From Clostridia bacterium (GTDB lineage Bacteria; Bacillota; Clostridia; UBA1381), in contig CAADTH010000068.1 of assembly GCA_900751885.1 (NCBI GenBank), positions 186,001 to 250,000 of the forward strand: 64,000 bases of DNA, read 5' to 3'. The position numbers and the translations under genes were made by a program. Under the pieces are notes generated by a model. The model had not been told where the DNA came from. It was given only the letters and a program-made list of their open reading frames with translations, and searched no databases. Below are positions 41,477-50,404 of the stretch, piece after piece; the stretch's first letter is position 1, and every line of letters begins with the position of its first letter.

Positions 41477-41965
41477 ATGAAAGCAAACGGAACTGTACTA
41501 AAATATGGGGATAATATCGATACAGACGTGATTATTCCTGCAAGATATCTAAATACCACTGTTCACGCGGAGCTTGCACAGCACTGCATGGAGGACATCG
41601 ACAAGGACTTCACAAAAAAAGTAAAGCCGGGCGATATCATGGTCGGCGGAAGCAATTTCGGCTGTGGGTCTTCCAGAGAGCACGCGCCAATCGCCATTAA
41701 GGCGAGCGGAATATCCTGTGTAATTGCAAAGGATTTCGCGCGTATCTTCTACCGCAACGCCATCAACATCGGGCTTCCGATTTTAGAATGTGAAGAGGCT
41801 TCCGCTGATATCCAAAACGGCGACGAGGTGGAGGTGGATTTTGATACCGGTGTCATCACGAACCTGTCAAAGAACAAAACCTATCAGGCAGTCGCATTTC
41901 CTCCATTTATGCAGGATATCATCAACGCAGGCGGTCTGATTGAACAGATTAAAAACAACAACTAG
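41477..41965 (+). CDS. leuD: 3-isopropylmalate dehydratase small subunit
   Basis: Swivel-domain partner of LeuC. It has 162 residues with GGSNFGCGSSREHAPIAIK, the substrate-recognition loop, and the early DTDVIIPARYLNT. It starts 18 bp after leuC with AGGGAGG. Confidence 0.95.
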   Translation: MKANGTVLKYGDNIDTDVIIPARYLNTTVHAELAQHCMEDIDKDFTKKVKPGDIMVGGSNFGCGSSREHAPIAIKASGISCVIAKDFARIFYRNAINIGLPILECEEASADIQNGDEVEVDFDTGVITNLSKNKTYQAVAFPPFMQDIINAGGLIEQIKNNN

Positions 41966-41976
41966 GAGGAGATACA

Positions 41977-43044
41977 ATGGCAGACTATCAAATTGCCCTG
42001 ATTCCAGGCGACGGGATTGGTCCTGAAATCGTATCAGGCGCGGTCACCGTGCTGGATGCAATTGAAAAAAAATATGGGCATACCTTTCACTATACTGAGG
42101 TAGACATGGGCGGCGTGGCGATTGACAAGCATGGAACCAGCCTTCCCAAGGAAACCATCGATACCTGTTTGGCATCCGACAGTGTCCTGTTAGGAGCGGT
42201 CGGCGGTCCAAAATGGGACAGTGTTCCGGCGGATATCCGGCCCGAGAGCGGACTTTTGGGAATCCGAAAAGCGCTCGGACTTTATTCTAACCTCCGCCCG
42301 TCTATTCTAAAGCCACAGCTCAAGGATGCGTCTCCTTTAAAGGACTCCATTATCGGAAAAGGACTCAATGTCATGGTGGTGCGTGAGCTCACGGGAGGAA
42401 TCTATTTTGGCGAGAAAAAACGTGCGGACGACAACAGCTGGGCGTCTGACCTTGAAAAATACTCGACAGAGGAAGTGGAGCGCATCGCGCGCGTCGCCTT
42501 CGAATCAGCAATGATTCGCGGCAAAAAATTGACCTCAGTGGATAAGGCAAACGTACTCGAATCGTCTCGCTTCTGGAGAGAGACCGTAAACCGCGTGGCA
42601 AAGGACTACCCTGAGGTAGCGCTTTCCCACATGTATGTGGACAACGCGGCAATGCAGCTTGCAATCAATCCAGGACAGTTCGATGTAATTGTGACGTCAA
42701 ACCTGTTTGGGGATATCCTCTCTGACCTGTCCAGTGCGATTGCAGGCTCGATTGGGATGCTTCCGTCCGCGTCTCTCGGCGCGACCAAGCGCGGTATGTA
42801 CGAGCCGATTCACGGCAGTGCCCCTGATATTGCAGGAATGGATTTGGCAAACCCGATTGCAACCATCGTATCCGCCGGCATGATGCTGGAGATGTCGTTT
42901 GGACTGTTGGACGAGGCAAAGGCAATCAATGACGCGGTGGATAATGTGCTTGACGCAGGTTATCGTACCGGTGATATCATGAGTGATGGTATGAAGCAGG
43001 TTGGCACGAAGGAAATGGCACGGCTGATTGCAGAGCAAATATAA
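41977..43044 (+). CDS. leuB: 3-isopropylmalate dehydrogenase
   Basis: NAD-dependent oxidative decarboxylase giving 2-ketoisocaproate precursor in the leucine pathway. It is 355 residues long, with the N-terminal IPGDGIGPEIV, VVRELTGGIYFGEK, and the late GSAPDIAGMDLANPIA metal/cofactor region. AGGAGGAG precedes the ATG and a terminator follows. Confidence 0.96.
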   Translation: MADYQIALIPGDGIGPEIVSGAVTVLDAIEKKYGHTFHYTEVDMGGVAIDKHGTSLPKETIDTCLASDSVLLGAVGGPKWDSVPADIRPESGLLGIRKALGLYSNLRPSILKPQLKDASPLKDSIIGKGLNVMVVRELTGGIYFGEKKRADDNSWASDLEKYSTEEVERIARVAFESAMIRGKKLTSVDKANVLESSRFWRETVNRVAKDYPEVALSHMYVDNAAMQLAINPGQFDVIVTSNLFGDILSDLSSAIAGSIGMLPSASLGATKRGMYEPIHGSAPDIAGMDLANPIATIVSAGMMLEMSFGLLDEAKAINDAVDNVLDAGYRTGDIMSDGMKQVGTKEMARLIAEQI

Positions 43045-43059
43045 GATAAAAGCCCAATA

Positions 43060-43089
43060 AAAAAGGATTCTCAATGAGAATCCTTTTTT
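43060..43089 (+). terminator. Terminator of leuCDB
   Basis: GGATTCTC with GAGAATCC around a short loop, extended by flanking A/T pairing, then six T. The A-rich left side lets it act in the minus direction as well. Confidence 0.9.
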
Positions 43090-43120
43090 ATTATGCTGCT
43101 GTCTTTTGGGTTTAGATAAC

Positions 43121-44350
43121 TCACTTCGTGCTTACTTTCCTCACCATGGCATCCTTGACAACCGGACATTTCATCGGCAGTTTCAAAATCATTGCCGCAT
43201 GCGGCGCCACATCAATGCTTTCTCCCTTGTCGTTTTCCATATACTCGACTGTCTGGGAAAAATATGGCTTACCGGGCTGAATTATCTCGATTTCCTCGCC
43301 TACAAAAAAGCGGTTCTTCTGGCAAATTGTTGCCATTCTCGTCTCTTTGTCATACTCCAAAACAATGCCCACGATATCATAGTCGCGAATGTAGGAGCTT
43401 GTGGTGTACACTTGTTCTTCCGGTCCAGGCTTGCCAAAATAGAAGCCCGTTGTGTATGGGCGGTGGCTGACCTTACAGATTTCCTCATACTGCGCCTCGT
43501 CAAAAGCATAGTGCTCCGGGGCTTCAACATAGCGGTCTATCTCCTCGCGGTATGCCTTCACGATTGTCGCGACATAATACTCGCTTTTTACTCTCCCCTC
43601 TATCTTAAAGCTGGTAATCCCACTTTTTACAAGCTCAGGAATATGGCGAATCGTGCATAAATCCTTGGAATTAAAGATAAAGCTCCCCCGCTCGTTTTCA
43701 AACACATCCATATACTGTCCCGGGCGCGTCTCTTCCTGCAGGGAATAGTTCCACCTGCATGGATGCGCACACGCACCACGGTTGGAGTCCCTGTTGATGA
43801 GATAGTTACTCAAAAGGCATCTGCCCGAATAGGAAATACACATTGCACCATGCACAAATGCTTCAATCTCCAGCTCCGGCGGTGTCTTGCTTCGAATCTC
43901 AGCAATCTCGCGAAATGACATCTCTCGCGCCAGCACCACACGCTTCGCCCCCATCTCATACCACTTTTTCGCGGAGCGCCAGTTGACATTGTTCGCCTGC
44001 GTGCTGACATGAATGGGAATTTCCGGCGCTATCTCCTGCATCATCGCAAACATCCCCAAATCCGCAATCAAAACCGCGTCGAAGCCAAGCGGACGAATCT
44101 CCTCGATGAATGCGGCAAACTGACCGATATCGCTGTTGTGTGGGATGATATTCGCCGTGAGGTACACCTTTTTCCCACGTGCATGTGCAAACTCGATGCC
44201 CTCCTTCATATCGTCAAGCGAAAAGTTCTCCGCCGCCACGCGCAGGCTGTATGCCTCCCCACCGATATAGACCGCATCCGCCCCATACAAAATGGCAATC
44301 TTCAATTTCTCCAGGCTTCCGCCCGGCGCCAACAATTCTGGTTTTTCCAT
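43121..44350 (-). CDS. Peptidase U32-family protein, TrhP-like
   Basis: A 409-residue U32 protein. The family signature region EAFVHGAMCISYSGRCLLSN and the following Cys residues (GACAHPC) are intact; such cysteines bind an Fe-S cluster. Escherichia coli TrhP (YegQ) and Bacillus YrrN/YrrO of this family are needed to make 5-hydroxyuridine at tRNA position 34. Here it follows mltG and trmR exactly as in Bacillus, which supports that role over proteolysis. Only one U32 gene is present, whereas Bacillus has two adjacent. Confidence 0.88.
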   Translation of the reverse strand: MEKPELLAPGGSLEKLKIAILYGADAVYIGGEAYSLRVAAENFSLDDMKEGIEFAHARGKKVYLTANIIPHNSDIGQFAAFIEEIRPLGFDAVLIADLGMFAMMQEIAPEIPIHVSTQANNVNWRSAKKWYEMGAKRVVLAREMSFREIAEIRSKTPPELEIEAFVHGAMCISYSGRCLLSNYLINRDSNRGACAHPCRWNYSLQEETRPGQYMDVFENERGSFIFNSKDLCTIRHIPELVKSGITSFKIEGRVKSEYYVATIVKAYREEIDRYVEAPEHYAFDEAQYEEICKVSHRPYTTGFYFGKPGPEEQVYTTSSYIRDYDIVGIVLEYDKETRMATICQKNRFFVGEEIEIIQPGKPYFSQTVEYMENDKGESIDVAPHAAMILKLPMKCPVVKDAMVRKVSTK

Positions 44351-44367
44351 CTATCTCATAAATCCTT

Positions 44368-45033
44368 TCATTTCTTCACCGATACTGTCACGCCATCACC
44401 CACCGATAAAATCGCGGTTTCCAAATCGCCACGCTCTTCGAGCGCTGTGATAAATTTTCGAAGCCGTTTGACAATCGTGATTTTCCGCCGGATGACAAGG
44501 CTCTGTTCCGCGGTCATGCCCTTATAGAGTACATTGTCCGCGACCAAAATTCCGCCGCGCCGCAAAAGCCTGACACAGTCGTCCAGCATCCACAGATAAT
44601 GTGACTTTGGTCCATCGAGAAAGATGTAATCATACTCCCCATCCTCCTTCGATTCCGCGATGAATTTCTCCCCGTCCCCCAAAACCACCTCAATGGTGTC
44701 CGAAAGCCCGGCGCGCTCAATATTCTTCTTTGCAAGCTCTGCCGACTCGCGGCTGTATTCCAGCGTCGTAATATGTCCGCCCTCCGCCAAACCATCCGAG
44801 AGCAAAATCGCAGAGTAACCAATCGCCGTGCCAACCTCCAAAATTTTCTTCGGGCGCATCATCTTCCCAAGAACCGAAATCAAGCGCGCTGTCTCTGGCT
44901 GTACAATCGGTACCTCGTGTGCTTTTGCGTACTCCTCCAGCTCTTTTAAAATTCCCTCATAGGGCGGCAATTCCCTATGGATATAGCTTGTGATATACGG
45001 CTGTACCACCGCATCCTTTTCATATTCTATCAT
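44368..45033 (-). CDS. trmR: tRNA 5-hydroxyuridine methyltransferase-like O-methyltransferase
   Basis: A 221-residue class I SAM-dependent O-methyltransferase with SAM loop KILEVGTAIGYSAILLSDGL and the metal-site DYIFLDGPKSHYLWML. Bacillus TrmR (YrrM) methylates ho5U34 to mo5U34. The order mltG-trmR-U32 matches Bacillus yrrL-yrrM-yrrN, so I assign TrmR on synteny plus fold. Its ATG shares one base with the mltG stop (TAATG). Confidence 0.85.
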   Translation of the reverse strand: MIEYEKDAVVQPYITSYIHRELPPYEGILKELEEYAKAHEVPIVQPETARLISVLGKMMRPKKILEVGTAIGYSAILLSDGLAEGGHITTLEYSRESAELAKKNIERAGLSDTIEVVLGDGEKFIAESKEDGEYDYIFLDGPKSHYLWMLDDCVRLLRRGGILVADNVLYKGMTAEQSLVIRRKITIVKRLRKFITALEERGDLETAILSVGDGVTVSVKK

Positions 45034-46034
45034 TACTGTCCTGCTTCCCGCTTTGCTTTTTCATGCTCTTCATAGGTGTCAGAGAAAATATGCTTGCCAT
45101 CCTTTCCCAGCACAAAGAATTTTGCCGTCGTCTCCTCTGGATACAATGCCGCCGCAATACAATTCGCACCCGGTGCGGCAATCGGTCCGATTGGCAGACC
45201 TGCATTCATATACGTGTTATACGGCGACTTGATTTTCACATCGCTGTTGCTGAGATTCGCTTTTCTCTCCTTTAGGATATACTGCACGGTCGCGCACGAT
45301 TGCAGACGCATATTGTCATGGATTCGGTTGTAAAATACCCCCGCGACAACCGGACGCTCCTCGGCATTATTGGTCTCACGCTCGATGATGGACGCAAGCG
45401 TTACAATCTCATCCACCGTCATGTCAAGCTGTTTCGCCCTGTCATAATACTCCGGTTTGAAATTCTTGTCAAATGCACGAAGCATCATATTCACGATGTC
45501 CTTTTCACTCGTCCCCTTCGCGATATTATAGGTGTCAGGAAATAAATACCCCTCCAGCTTGTTTTCCCTGTCTGGAATATTTTTCAGAAACTTATAATCA
45601 TACAGCGATGGGTCAAGCGCGGCTTTGAATTTTTCCCTGTCAATCAGCCCTGCCTCAAACAGCTTGTCCTCAATCTGGCGCAGTTCATACCCTTCCGGAA
45701 TCGTCACCTTGGAAAGTCCTCTGTTTGGCGTGATGAGTGCATCCATGATATCCGTGTAGGACATATCGGGCTGAACGGTCAGGGAGCCCGGCTTGAAGCG
45801 CGCAGAATACCCTGAAAGCTTTGCCTTGATTTTAAACGCAAGCGGATACTTGATGACGCGTTCTTTTTTCAGCTGGTCTGCAATCTGACCGGCACCTGTT
45901 TTTTCTTCTATTTTTATGGTTTTCCCTTCTTTGATTGCCACACCTGTCATATCCTTTATGACAAGCCCGGAGTACACTCCGGCGCATAAAATGACAACAA
46001 GTACCGCAATCAAAGCTACTTTCGATTTTTTCAT
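45033..46034 (-). CDS. mltG: Endolytic murein transglycosylase MltG
   Basis: Inner-membrane lytic transglycosylase that cuts nascent glycan strands and sets their length. It has 333 residues: one N-terminal membrane helix (about 5-27), a LysM-like region, and the catalytic YceG domain with LEGYLFPDTY and ASIIERET, where the catalytic Glu is expected, and the C-terminal NTYMNAGLPIGPIAAPG. First gene of the mltG-trmR-U32 operon with its own promoter. Confidence 0.94.
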   Translation of the reverse strand: MKKSKVALIAVLVVILCAGVYSGLVIKDMTGVAIKEGKTIKIEEKTGAGQIADQLKKERVIKYPLAFKIKAKLSGYSARFKPGSLTVQPDMSYTDIMDALITPNRGLSKVTIPEGYELRQIEDKLFEAGLIDREKFKAALDPSLYDYKFLKNIPDRENKLEGYLFPDTYNIAKGTSEKDIVNMMLRAFDKNFKPEYYDRAKQLDMTVDEIVTLASIIERETNNAEERPVVAGVFYNRIHDNMRLQSCATVQYILKERKANLSNSDVKIKSPYNTYMNAGLPIGPIAAPGANCIAAALYPEETTAKFFVLGKDGKHIFSDTYEEHEKAKREAGQ

Positions 46035-46064
46035 ACATTCATCTCCAATAAATCAGATAATTCT

Positions 46065-46093
46065 ATTCTACCCGATAAGAATTATGAAGTCAA
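46065..46093 (-). promoter_or_regulatory. Promoter of the mltG operon
   Basis: TTGACT (46088-46093), a 17-bp spacer and TAGAAT (46065-46070), about 30 bp before mltG. Confidence 0.7.
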
Positions 46094-46121
46094 CATTTTA
46101 TCGGTAAAATCAAGTTCCCAA

Positions 46122-46150
46122 TTGCATTTCTGTCCAAGGTAAGATATAAT
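46122..46150 (+). promoter_or_regulatory. Promoter of the phosphoglucomutase gene
   Basis: TTGCAT (46122-46127), a 17-bp spacer and a perfect TATAAT (46145-46150). It leaves a leader of about 90 bases before the ATG at 46244. Confidence 0.7.
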
Positions 46151-46243
46151 AAAAGTGTTTCCTCTTTGTACATAATTTAGAAAAAACGATACAAGAAAGA
46201 GGACCCATCTTAAAACATGAAACTTTATTTGGAGGGATTCACC

Positions 46244-47974
46244 ATGCAGGAGTATCACAAAATTTATGACCGCTGGCTTACAAGCGACGCGGTAGACCAA
46301 GTTACAAAAGAAGAACTCAGAGCAATTTCTGATAATGAAAAAGAAATAGAAGAACGCTTTTATAAAGAGCTGGAATTCGGCACTGCCGGAATGCGCGGCA
46401 TCCTGGGCGCAGGCACCAACCGGATCAACATCTATAATGTCCGCCAGGCGTCACAGGGCGTGGCAAAATACGTCAATGACCAAGGCGCGGCAAAGGACGG
46501 CGTACTCATCGGCTATGATACCCGCCACTTCTCTCGCGTATTTGCCAGGGAAACCGCAAAGGTATTGACTGCAAACGGCATCAAGGTGTATCTGTTTGAC
46601 AGAGTGCATTCTGTGCCTGAGGTGTCCTTTGGAATCCGCCAATTACATACTGCCGCAGGCGTTATGATTACGGCAAGCCACAATCCGAAGGAGTATAACG
46701 GCTACAAGGTCTATGGTCCTGACGGCGGCCAGCTTCCGCCGGAAGCCGCTGATGTAGTGGTTGCCGCAATCGACAGCTATGATATCTTTGACGATGTGAA
46801 GGTATTGTCAGACGAGCAAATGGAGAAAAGCGGTCTGTTAGAAATTGTTGGTCCGAATCTGGACGAACAATTCCTAAATGAAATCTCCAAGCAACAGCTT
46901 CACCCAGACGCAGTGAAAGAGACCCGGGACAGCTTCAAGCTGATCTACACGCCGTTTCATGGCACAGGAAGCCGCCCGATTCAAGCTATTTTAAAGCGAA
47001 TGGGGTTTCACAATCTTCTGGTGGTCAAGGAGCAGGATACCGAGGACGGAGACTTCCCGACAGTCAAGTCCCCAAATCCAGAGGATAAAGAGGGATTCAC
47101 GATTGCAATTGAACTGGCAAAGCAAAACGATGTCGATCTCATCATCGGAACAGACCCGGACTGCGACCGTGTGGGAATCGTGGTGCGCGACGCGGACGGC
47201 GTATACCGCACGCTGACAGGGAATCAGACCGGCGCGCTTCTGTGCGAGTATATTCTCTCCTCCAAGGCAAAAAGCGGTCAGCTCTCTGATAACTCTGTCA
47301 TCATCAAGACCATTGTCACAACAGAGCTTGCCACGGCAATCGCCAAGGAGTACGGCGTGGAAATCATGAACGTGCTCACAGGCTTCAAATACATCGGTGA
47401 AAAGATGACCGAGTTTGCAGACACAGGCTCTCACGAATATGTATTCGGCTTTGAGGAAAGCTATGGCTACCTTGCGGGAACGCACGCGCGCGATAAGGAC
47501 GGCGTGGTAGCGACAATGCTGATTGCTGAGATGGCGGCGTATTATAAAACCAAACACATGTCCCTATATGAAGCGCTTCAGGAGTTATACAAAAAATATG
47601 GTTACTACTGCGAAAAGACCGTGTCTGTCACCATGCCGGGCAAGGACGGTATGGAGAAAATGGCGGCGATTCTGTCAGGACTTCGCACCAATCCCCCTGT
47701 GTCTGTGCTCGGAATGGGCGTTGTGAAGACGACGGATTACGAAAAACAAACGATCACATCGGGCGGTACTACGACACCGCTTTCAGGGCTTCCGAAATCC
47801 AATGTCCTGCGCTATGACCTGTCTGACGAAAAGACCTACTTTATCGTCCGCCCGTCCGGCACAGAGCCGAAAATCAAGATTTACCTCGGCACACGCGCCG
47901 ACAGCTTCAAGGGTGCTGAAAAATTGGTTGATGATGTGGTTGCAGATGTCAAAAAACAGCTGGGTATTGCGTAA
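46244..47974 (+). CDS. Phospho-sugar mutase (alpha-phosphoglucomutase)
   Basis: A 576-residue enzyme of the alpha-D-phosphohexomutase family that interconverts glucose 1- and 6-phosphate or similar sugars. The phosphoserine loop is TASHNPKEYNGYKVYGPDGG, the metal loop GTDPDCDRVG and the phosphate-binding RPSGTEPKIKIY. The length and sequence match the Firmicutes PgcA/PGM2-like subgroup. The ATG at 46244 follows GGAGGG; the in-frame ATG at 46217 lacks a site. Confidence 0.93.
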   Translation: MQEYHKIYDRWLTSDAVDQVTKEELRAISDNEKEIEERFYKELEFGTAGMRGILGAGTNRINIYNVRQASQGVAKYVNDQGAAKDGVLIGYDTRHFSRVFARETAKVLTANGIKVYLFDRVHSVPEVSFGIRQLHTAAGVMITASHNPKEYNGYKVYGPDGGQLPPEAADVVVAAIDSYDIFDDVKVLSDEQMEKSGLLEIVGPNLDEQFLNEISKQQLHPDAVKETRDSFKLIYTPFHGTGSRPIQAILKRMGFHNLLVVKEQDTEDGDFPTVKSPNPEDKEGFTIAIELAKQNDVDLIIGTDPDCDRVGIVVRDADGVYRTLTGNQTGALLCEYILSSKAKSGQLSDNSVIIKTIVTTELATAIAKEYGVEIMNVLTGFKYIGEKMTEFADTGSHEYVFGFEESYGYLAGTHARDKDGVVATMLIAEMAAYYKTKHMSLYEALQELYKKYGYYCEKTVSVTMPGKDGMEKMAAILSGLRTNPPVSVLGMGVVKTTDYEKQTITSGGTTTPLSGLPKSNVLRYDLSDEKTYFIVRPSGTEPKIKIYLGTRADSFKGAEKLVDDVVADVKKQLGIA

Positions 47975-47992
47975 AAAATAATTGAGACTGGA

Positions 47993-48030
47993 AAAGCGTC
48001 ATTGTTTTCATCAAACAATGACGCTTTTTT
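47993..48030 (+). terminator. Terminator after the phosphoglucomutase gene
   Basis: A 12-bp stem (GCGTCATTGTTT, 47996-48007, with its complement, 48013-48024) followed by six T; A4 on the left allows weak action for the convergent regulator gene. Confidence 0.9.
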
Positions 48031-48041
48031 CGTGTGCCAAA

Positions 48042-48254
48042 TTAGTTTGGCTGTTTTTTATTGGTCAATCCAGCGATATAGTCGAGACTGACATGATAGT
48101 ATTTTGCAAGCAGTATCGCGATATGTAAGGGAATTTCCCTCTCCCCTGTCTCATATCTCGTATACGTGGTTTTGTGCATATGAATGATTTCGGCAATCTG
48201 CCTTTGGCTCAAATCTGCATCTTCTCTTAAATCTCTGATTCTCTCATAGCGCAT
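48042..48254 (-). CDS. Small XRE-family helix-turn-helix regulator
   Basis: A 70-residue Cro/C1-type repressor that is little more than its helix-turn-helix: RIRDLREDADLSQRQIAEII, then TYTRYETGEREIPLHIAILL and YYHVSLDYIAGLT. The ATG at 48254 has AGGAGG upstream. A perfect 9-bp inverted repeat overlaps the ribosome-site region, suggesting autorepression. It stands between convergent pgm and upstream argS; other targets are unknown. Confidence 0.88.
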   Translation of the reverse strand: MRYERIRDLREDADLSQRQIAEIIHMHKTTYTRYETGEREIPLHIAILLAKYYHVSLDYIAGLTNKKQPN

Positions 48255-48266
48255 CTGCCATCCTCC

Positions 48267-48290
48267 TGTCAACATCATGTTATGTTGACA
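48267..48290 (-). promoter_or_regulatory. Palindromic operator of the small XRE regulator
   Basis: TGTCAACAT, a 6-bp centre and ATGTTGACA form a perfect 9-bp inverted repeat directly before the AGGAGG site of the regulator gene. Half-site spacing is suitable for an XRE dimer. A TACAAT-like -10 lies next to it. Confidence 0.6.
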
Positions 48291-48307
48291 TTGTACACCA
48301 AACGGTA

Positions 48308-50005
48308 TTACATCTTCTCCACCGTCTGAATTCCCAAAAGTCCAAGCGCGGTTCGAATGACCTGTGTGGTGGCATCCACCACCGCAAGCCGCGCTTTTCT
48401 GGTCTCCTCATCCACATCACTTTTCAAAATTGGATAGGAATTGTAGAATTTATTGAACGCACGCGCCAGATTTGTCACATACCGCGTTACATAAAACGGC
48501 TCGTTTTTCGCTGCCGCATCGAGTACCGCGTCCTGCATGCTCCCAATCTGTCGAATCAGCGCATACTCGTCGTCGGACGTGATTTTTGTGTAATCCGCAT
48601 CTTCATAGGAACACTCCGCGCGGCGCAGAATGCTTCTCCCACGCGCATATGTGTACTGCACATACGGTCCGGATTCTCCCTCAAAATCCAACATATCATC
48701 CCATGAGAACACTATGTCCTTGATTCGGCTGTTTTTGAGGAAGGTGTAAAGAACCGCTCCGATTCCAATTGTCTTTGCAACCTCGCTTGTATCCTCCATA
48801 TCGGGATTGTTTTTCGTCACGATATCCAGCGTCTTTTGAATGGATTCGCTCAGTACATCCTCCAAAAAAACCACGTCGCCGTGACGGGTAGAGAGCTTTC
48901 TGTCTGTGAATTTCACCAAACCAAAGCCCACATGCACACAATCCTTCGCCCAAGCGTATCCCATTTTCTCAAGCACCGCGAAAATCTGCTTGAAGTGAAG
49001 CTCCTGCGGCATTCCGACCACATAAATATTTTTCTCAAAATCATAGGTGCGCTTTCGATAAATTGCCGCCGCAAGGTCACGTGTGGCATAGATGGTCGTG
49101 CCGTCTGACTTGACGATGATGCAAGGCGGCATATTCTCATCGGATAAATCCACCACCTGCGCCCTGTCGCTCTCCTGTAAGAGTCCTTTCTCTGTGAGCA
49201 TCTCCACCACTTCCGGCATCTTATCTGTATAAAAGCTCTCGCCCGCATACGAGTCAAACGAGATACCCAGCATGTCATACGTGCGCTTGAACTCCTTCAG
49301 GCTGATATCTCGGAAATACTGCCACAGCGCGGTGGTCTCCGCGTCGCCGTCCTCCAATTGTTTAAAGTACATTCTCGCCTCGTCGTCGAGCTCCGGCTTT
49401 GTTTCCACCTCATCATGGAATTTCACATAGATTTTCAACAGCTCATTGATTGGGTCCTTCTCCACGACCTCCTGAACACCCCAGTGCTTGTACGCGCAAA
49501 TCAGCTTTCCAAACTGGGTTCCCCAATCGCCAAGATGGTTGATTTTCACTGTGTCATAACCCAAATGCCGGTAGATTTTCTCCAGTGAATTGCCGACTGC
49601 CGTGGAAAACAAATGCCCAATGTGAAACGGCTTTGCAATATTCGGAGAAGAAAACTCAACCAGAACCTTCTTGCCCTTCCCCATATCAGAGCCGCCAAAA
49701 GCATCCCCTTCCTGTTTGACGCTGTCGAGCACACTTTTTGTGTATGCCGCACGGTTATAAAAGAAGTTGAGATATCCCCCTGCCGCCTCTGCCTTTTGAA
49801 TCCATTCATCCGCCGAAAACTCTGCCGCAAGGTCTTTGGCAATCAACGGCGGCGCTTTTCTCATTACCTTTGCAAGCGGAAAACAGGGAAATGCCAAATC
49901 CCCCATTGCCTGCTCCGGCGGCGTCTCCACCGCGCTTTCTATCTCGGACTGTGAAAGCCCTGAACGCTCTGCCAGCCTTTGTATCACATGTGCTTTAAAA
50001 TCCAT
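48308..50005 (-). CDS. argS: Arginine--tRNA ligase
   Basis: Class I aminoacyl-tRNA synthetase that charges tRNA-Arg. It has 565 residues: the arginyl-specific N-terminal domain, SSPNIAKPFHIGHL with the HIGH-type motif, the KMSKS-equivalent region RKLSTRHGDVVFLEDVL, and the C-terminal DALR anticodon-binding domain ending ALGLLGIQTVEKM. The ATG at 50005 has GGAGAG 7 nt upstream; an ATG five codons earlier has none. Confidence 0.96.
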   Translation of the reverse strand: MDFKAHVIQRLAERSGLSQSEIESAVETPPEQAMGDLAFPCFPLAKVMRKAPPLIAKDLAAEFSADEWIQKAEAAGGYLNFFYNRAAYTKSVLDSVKQEGDAFGGSDMGKGKKVLVEFSSPNIAKPFHIGHLFSTAVGNSLEKIYRHLGYDTVKINHLGDWGTQFGKLICAYKHWGVQEVVEKDPINELLKIYVKFHDEVETKPELDDEARMYFKQLEDGDAETTALWQYFRDISLKEFKRTYDMLGISFDSYAGESFYTDKMPEVVEMLTEKGLLQESDRAQVVDLSDENMPPCIIVKSDGTTIYATRDLAAAIYRKRTYDFEKNIYVVGMPQELHFKQIFAVLEKMGYAWAKDCVHVGFGLVKFTDRKLSTRHGDVVFLEDVLSESIQKTLDIVTKNNPDMEDTSEVAKTIGIGAVLYTFLKNSRIKDIVFSWDDMLDFEGESGPYVQYTYARGRSILRRAECSYEDADYTKITSDDEYALIRQIGSMQDAVLDAAAKNEPFYVTRYVTNLARAFNKFYNSYPILKSDVDEETRKARLAVVDATTQVIRTALGLLGIQTVEKM

Positions 50006-50104
50006 CTTGCTACTCTCCATCTATTATTTTTTCCTATTATAGCATTTTTCACCGAGACATGCAATAGGATAGAACAAGCAAAAAACGAGCAGGGAGTGAT
50101 TTTT

Positions 50105-50404
50105 TTGAAGCGTTTATCCGACCTTTCCCCAGGTGAGACAGGCATTCTTTCACAGATACACTGTGCGGGAAAAATCCGCCGCCGTCTTTTGGATTTGGGT
50201 GTCACACCGGGCTGCGTCGTCACATATCTTCGCCGCGCGCCCTTCAGCGGCCCCATCGAATATTACGTGCGCGGCTACCGGCTTGCCATGCGCCTTGATA
50301 TGGCGCAGGCGATTTATCTTGATGAACCGGGAGGTGACTGCTGTGAAGCCACGCACGCTTGCACTGGCCGGCAATCCAAACTGCGGCAAAACCACGCTCT
50401 TTAA
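50105..50404 (+). CDS. feoA: Ferrous iron transport protein A
   Basis: SH3-like cytosolic partner of FeoB. A TTG start at 50105 follows AGGGAGTG and gives KRLSDLSPGETGILSQI, the usual FeoA beginning, with LLDLGVTPGCVV and MRLDMAQAIYLDE after it. The body ends near residue 74 as normal, but the frame runs on about 25 residues (EPGGDCCEATHACTG onward) over the start of feoB, a 62-nt overlap. This tail is unlike other FeoA proteins and may be dispensable. Confidence 0.85.
   Translation: MKRLSDLSPGETGILSQIHCAGKIRRRLLDLGVTPGCVVTYLRRAPFSGPIEYYVRGYRLAMRLDMAQAIYLDEPGGDCCEATHACTGRQSKLRQNHAL

Noticed and set aside
43121..44350. U32 gene as a secreted collagenase-like protease
   Set aside because: No signal peptide, and synteny with mltG and trmR points to tRNA modification.
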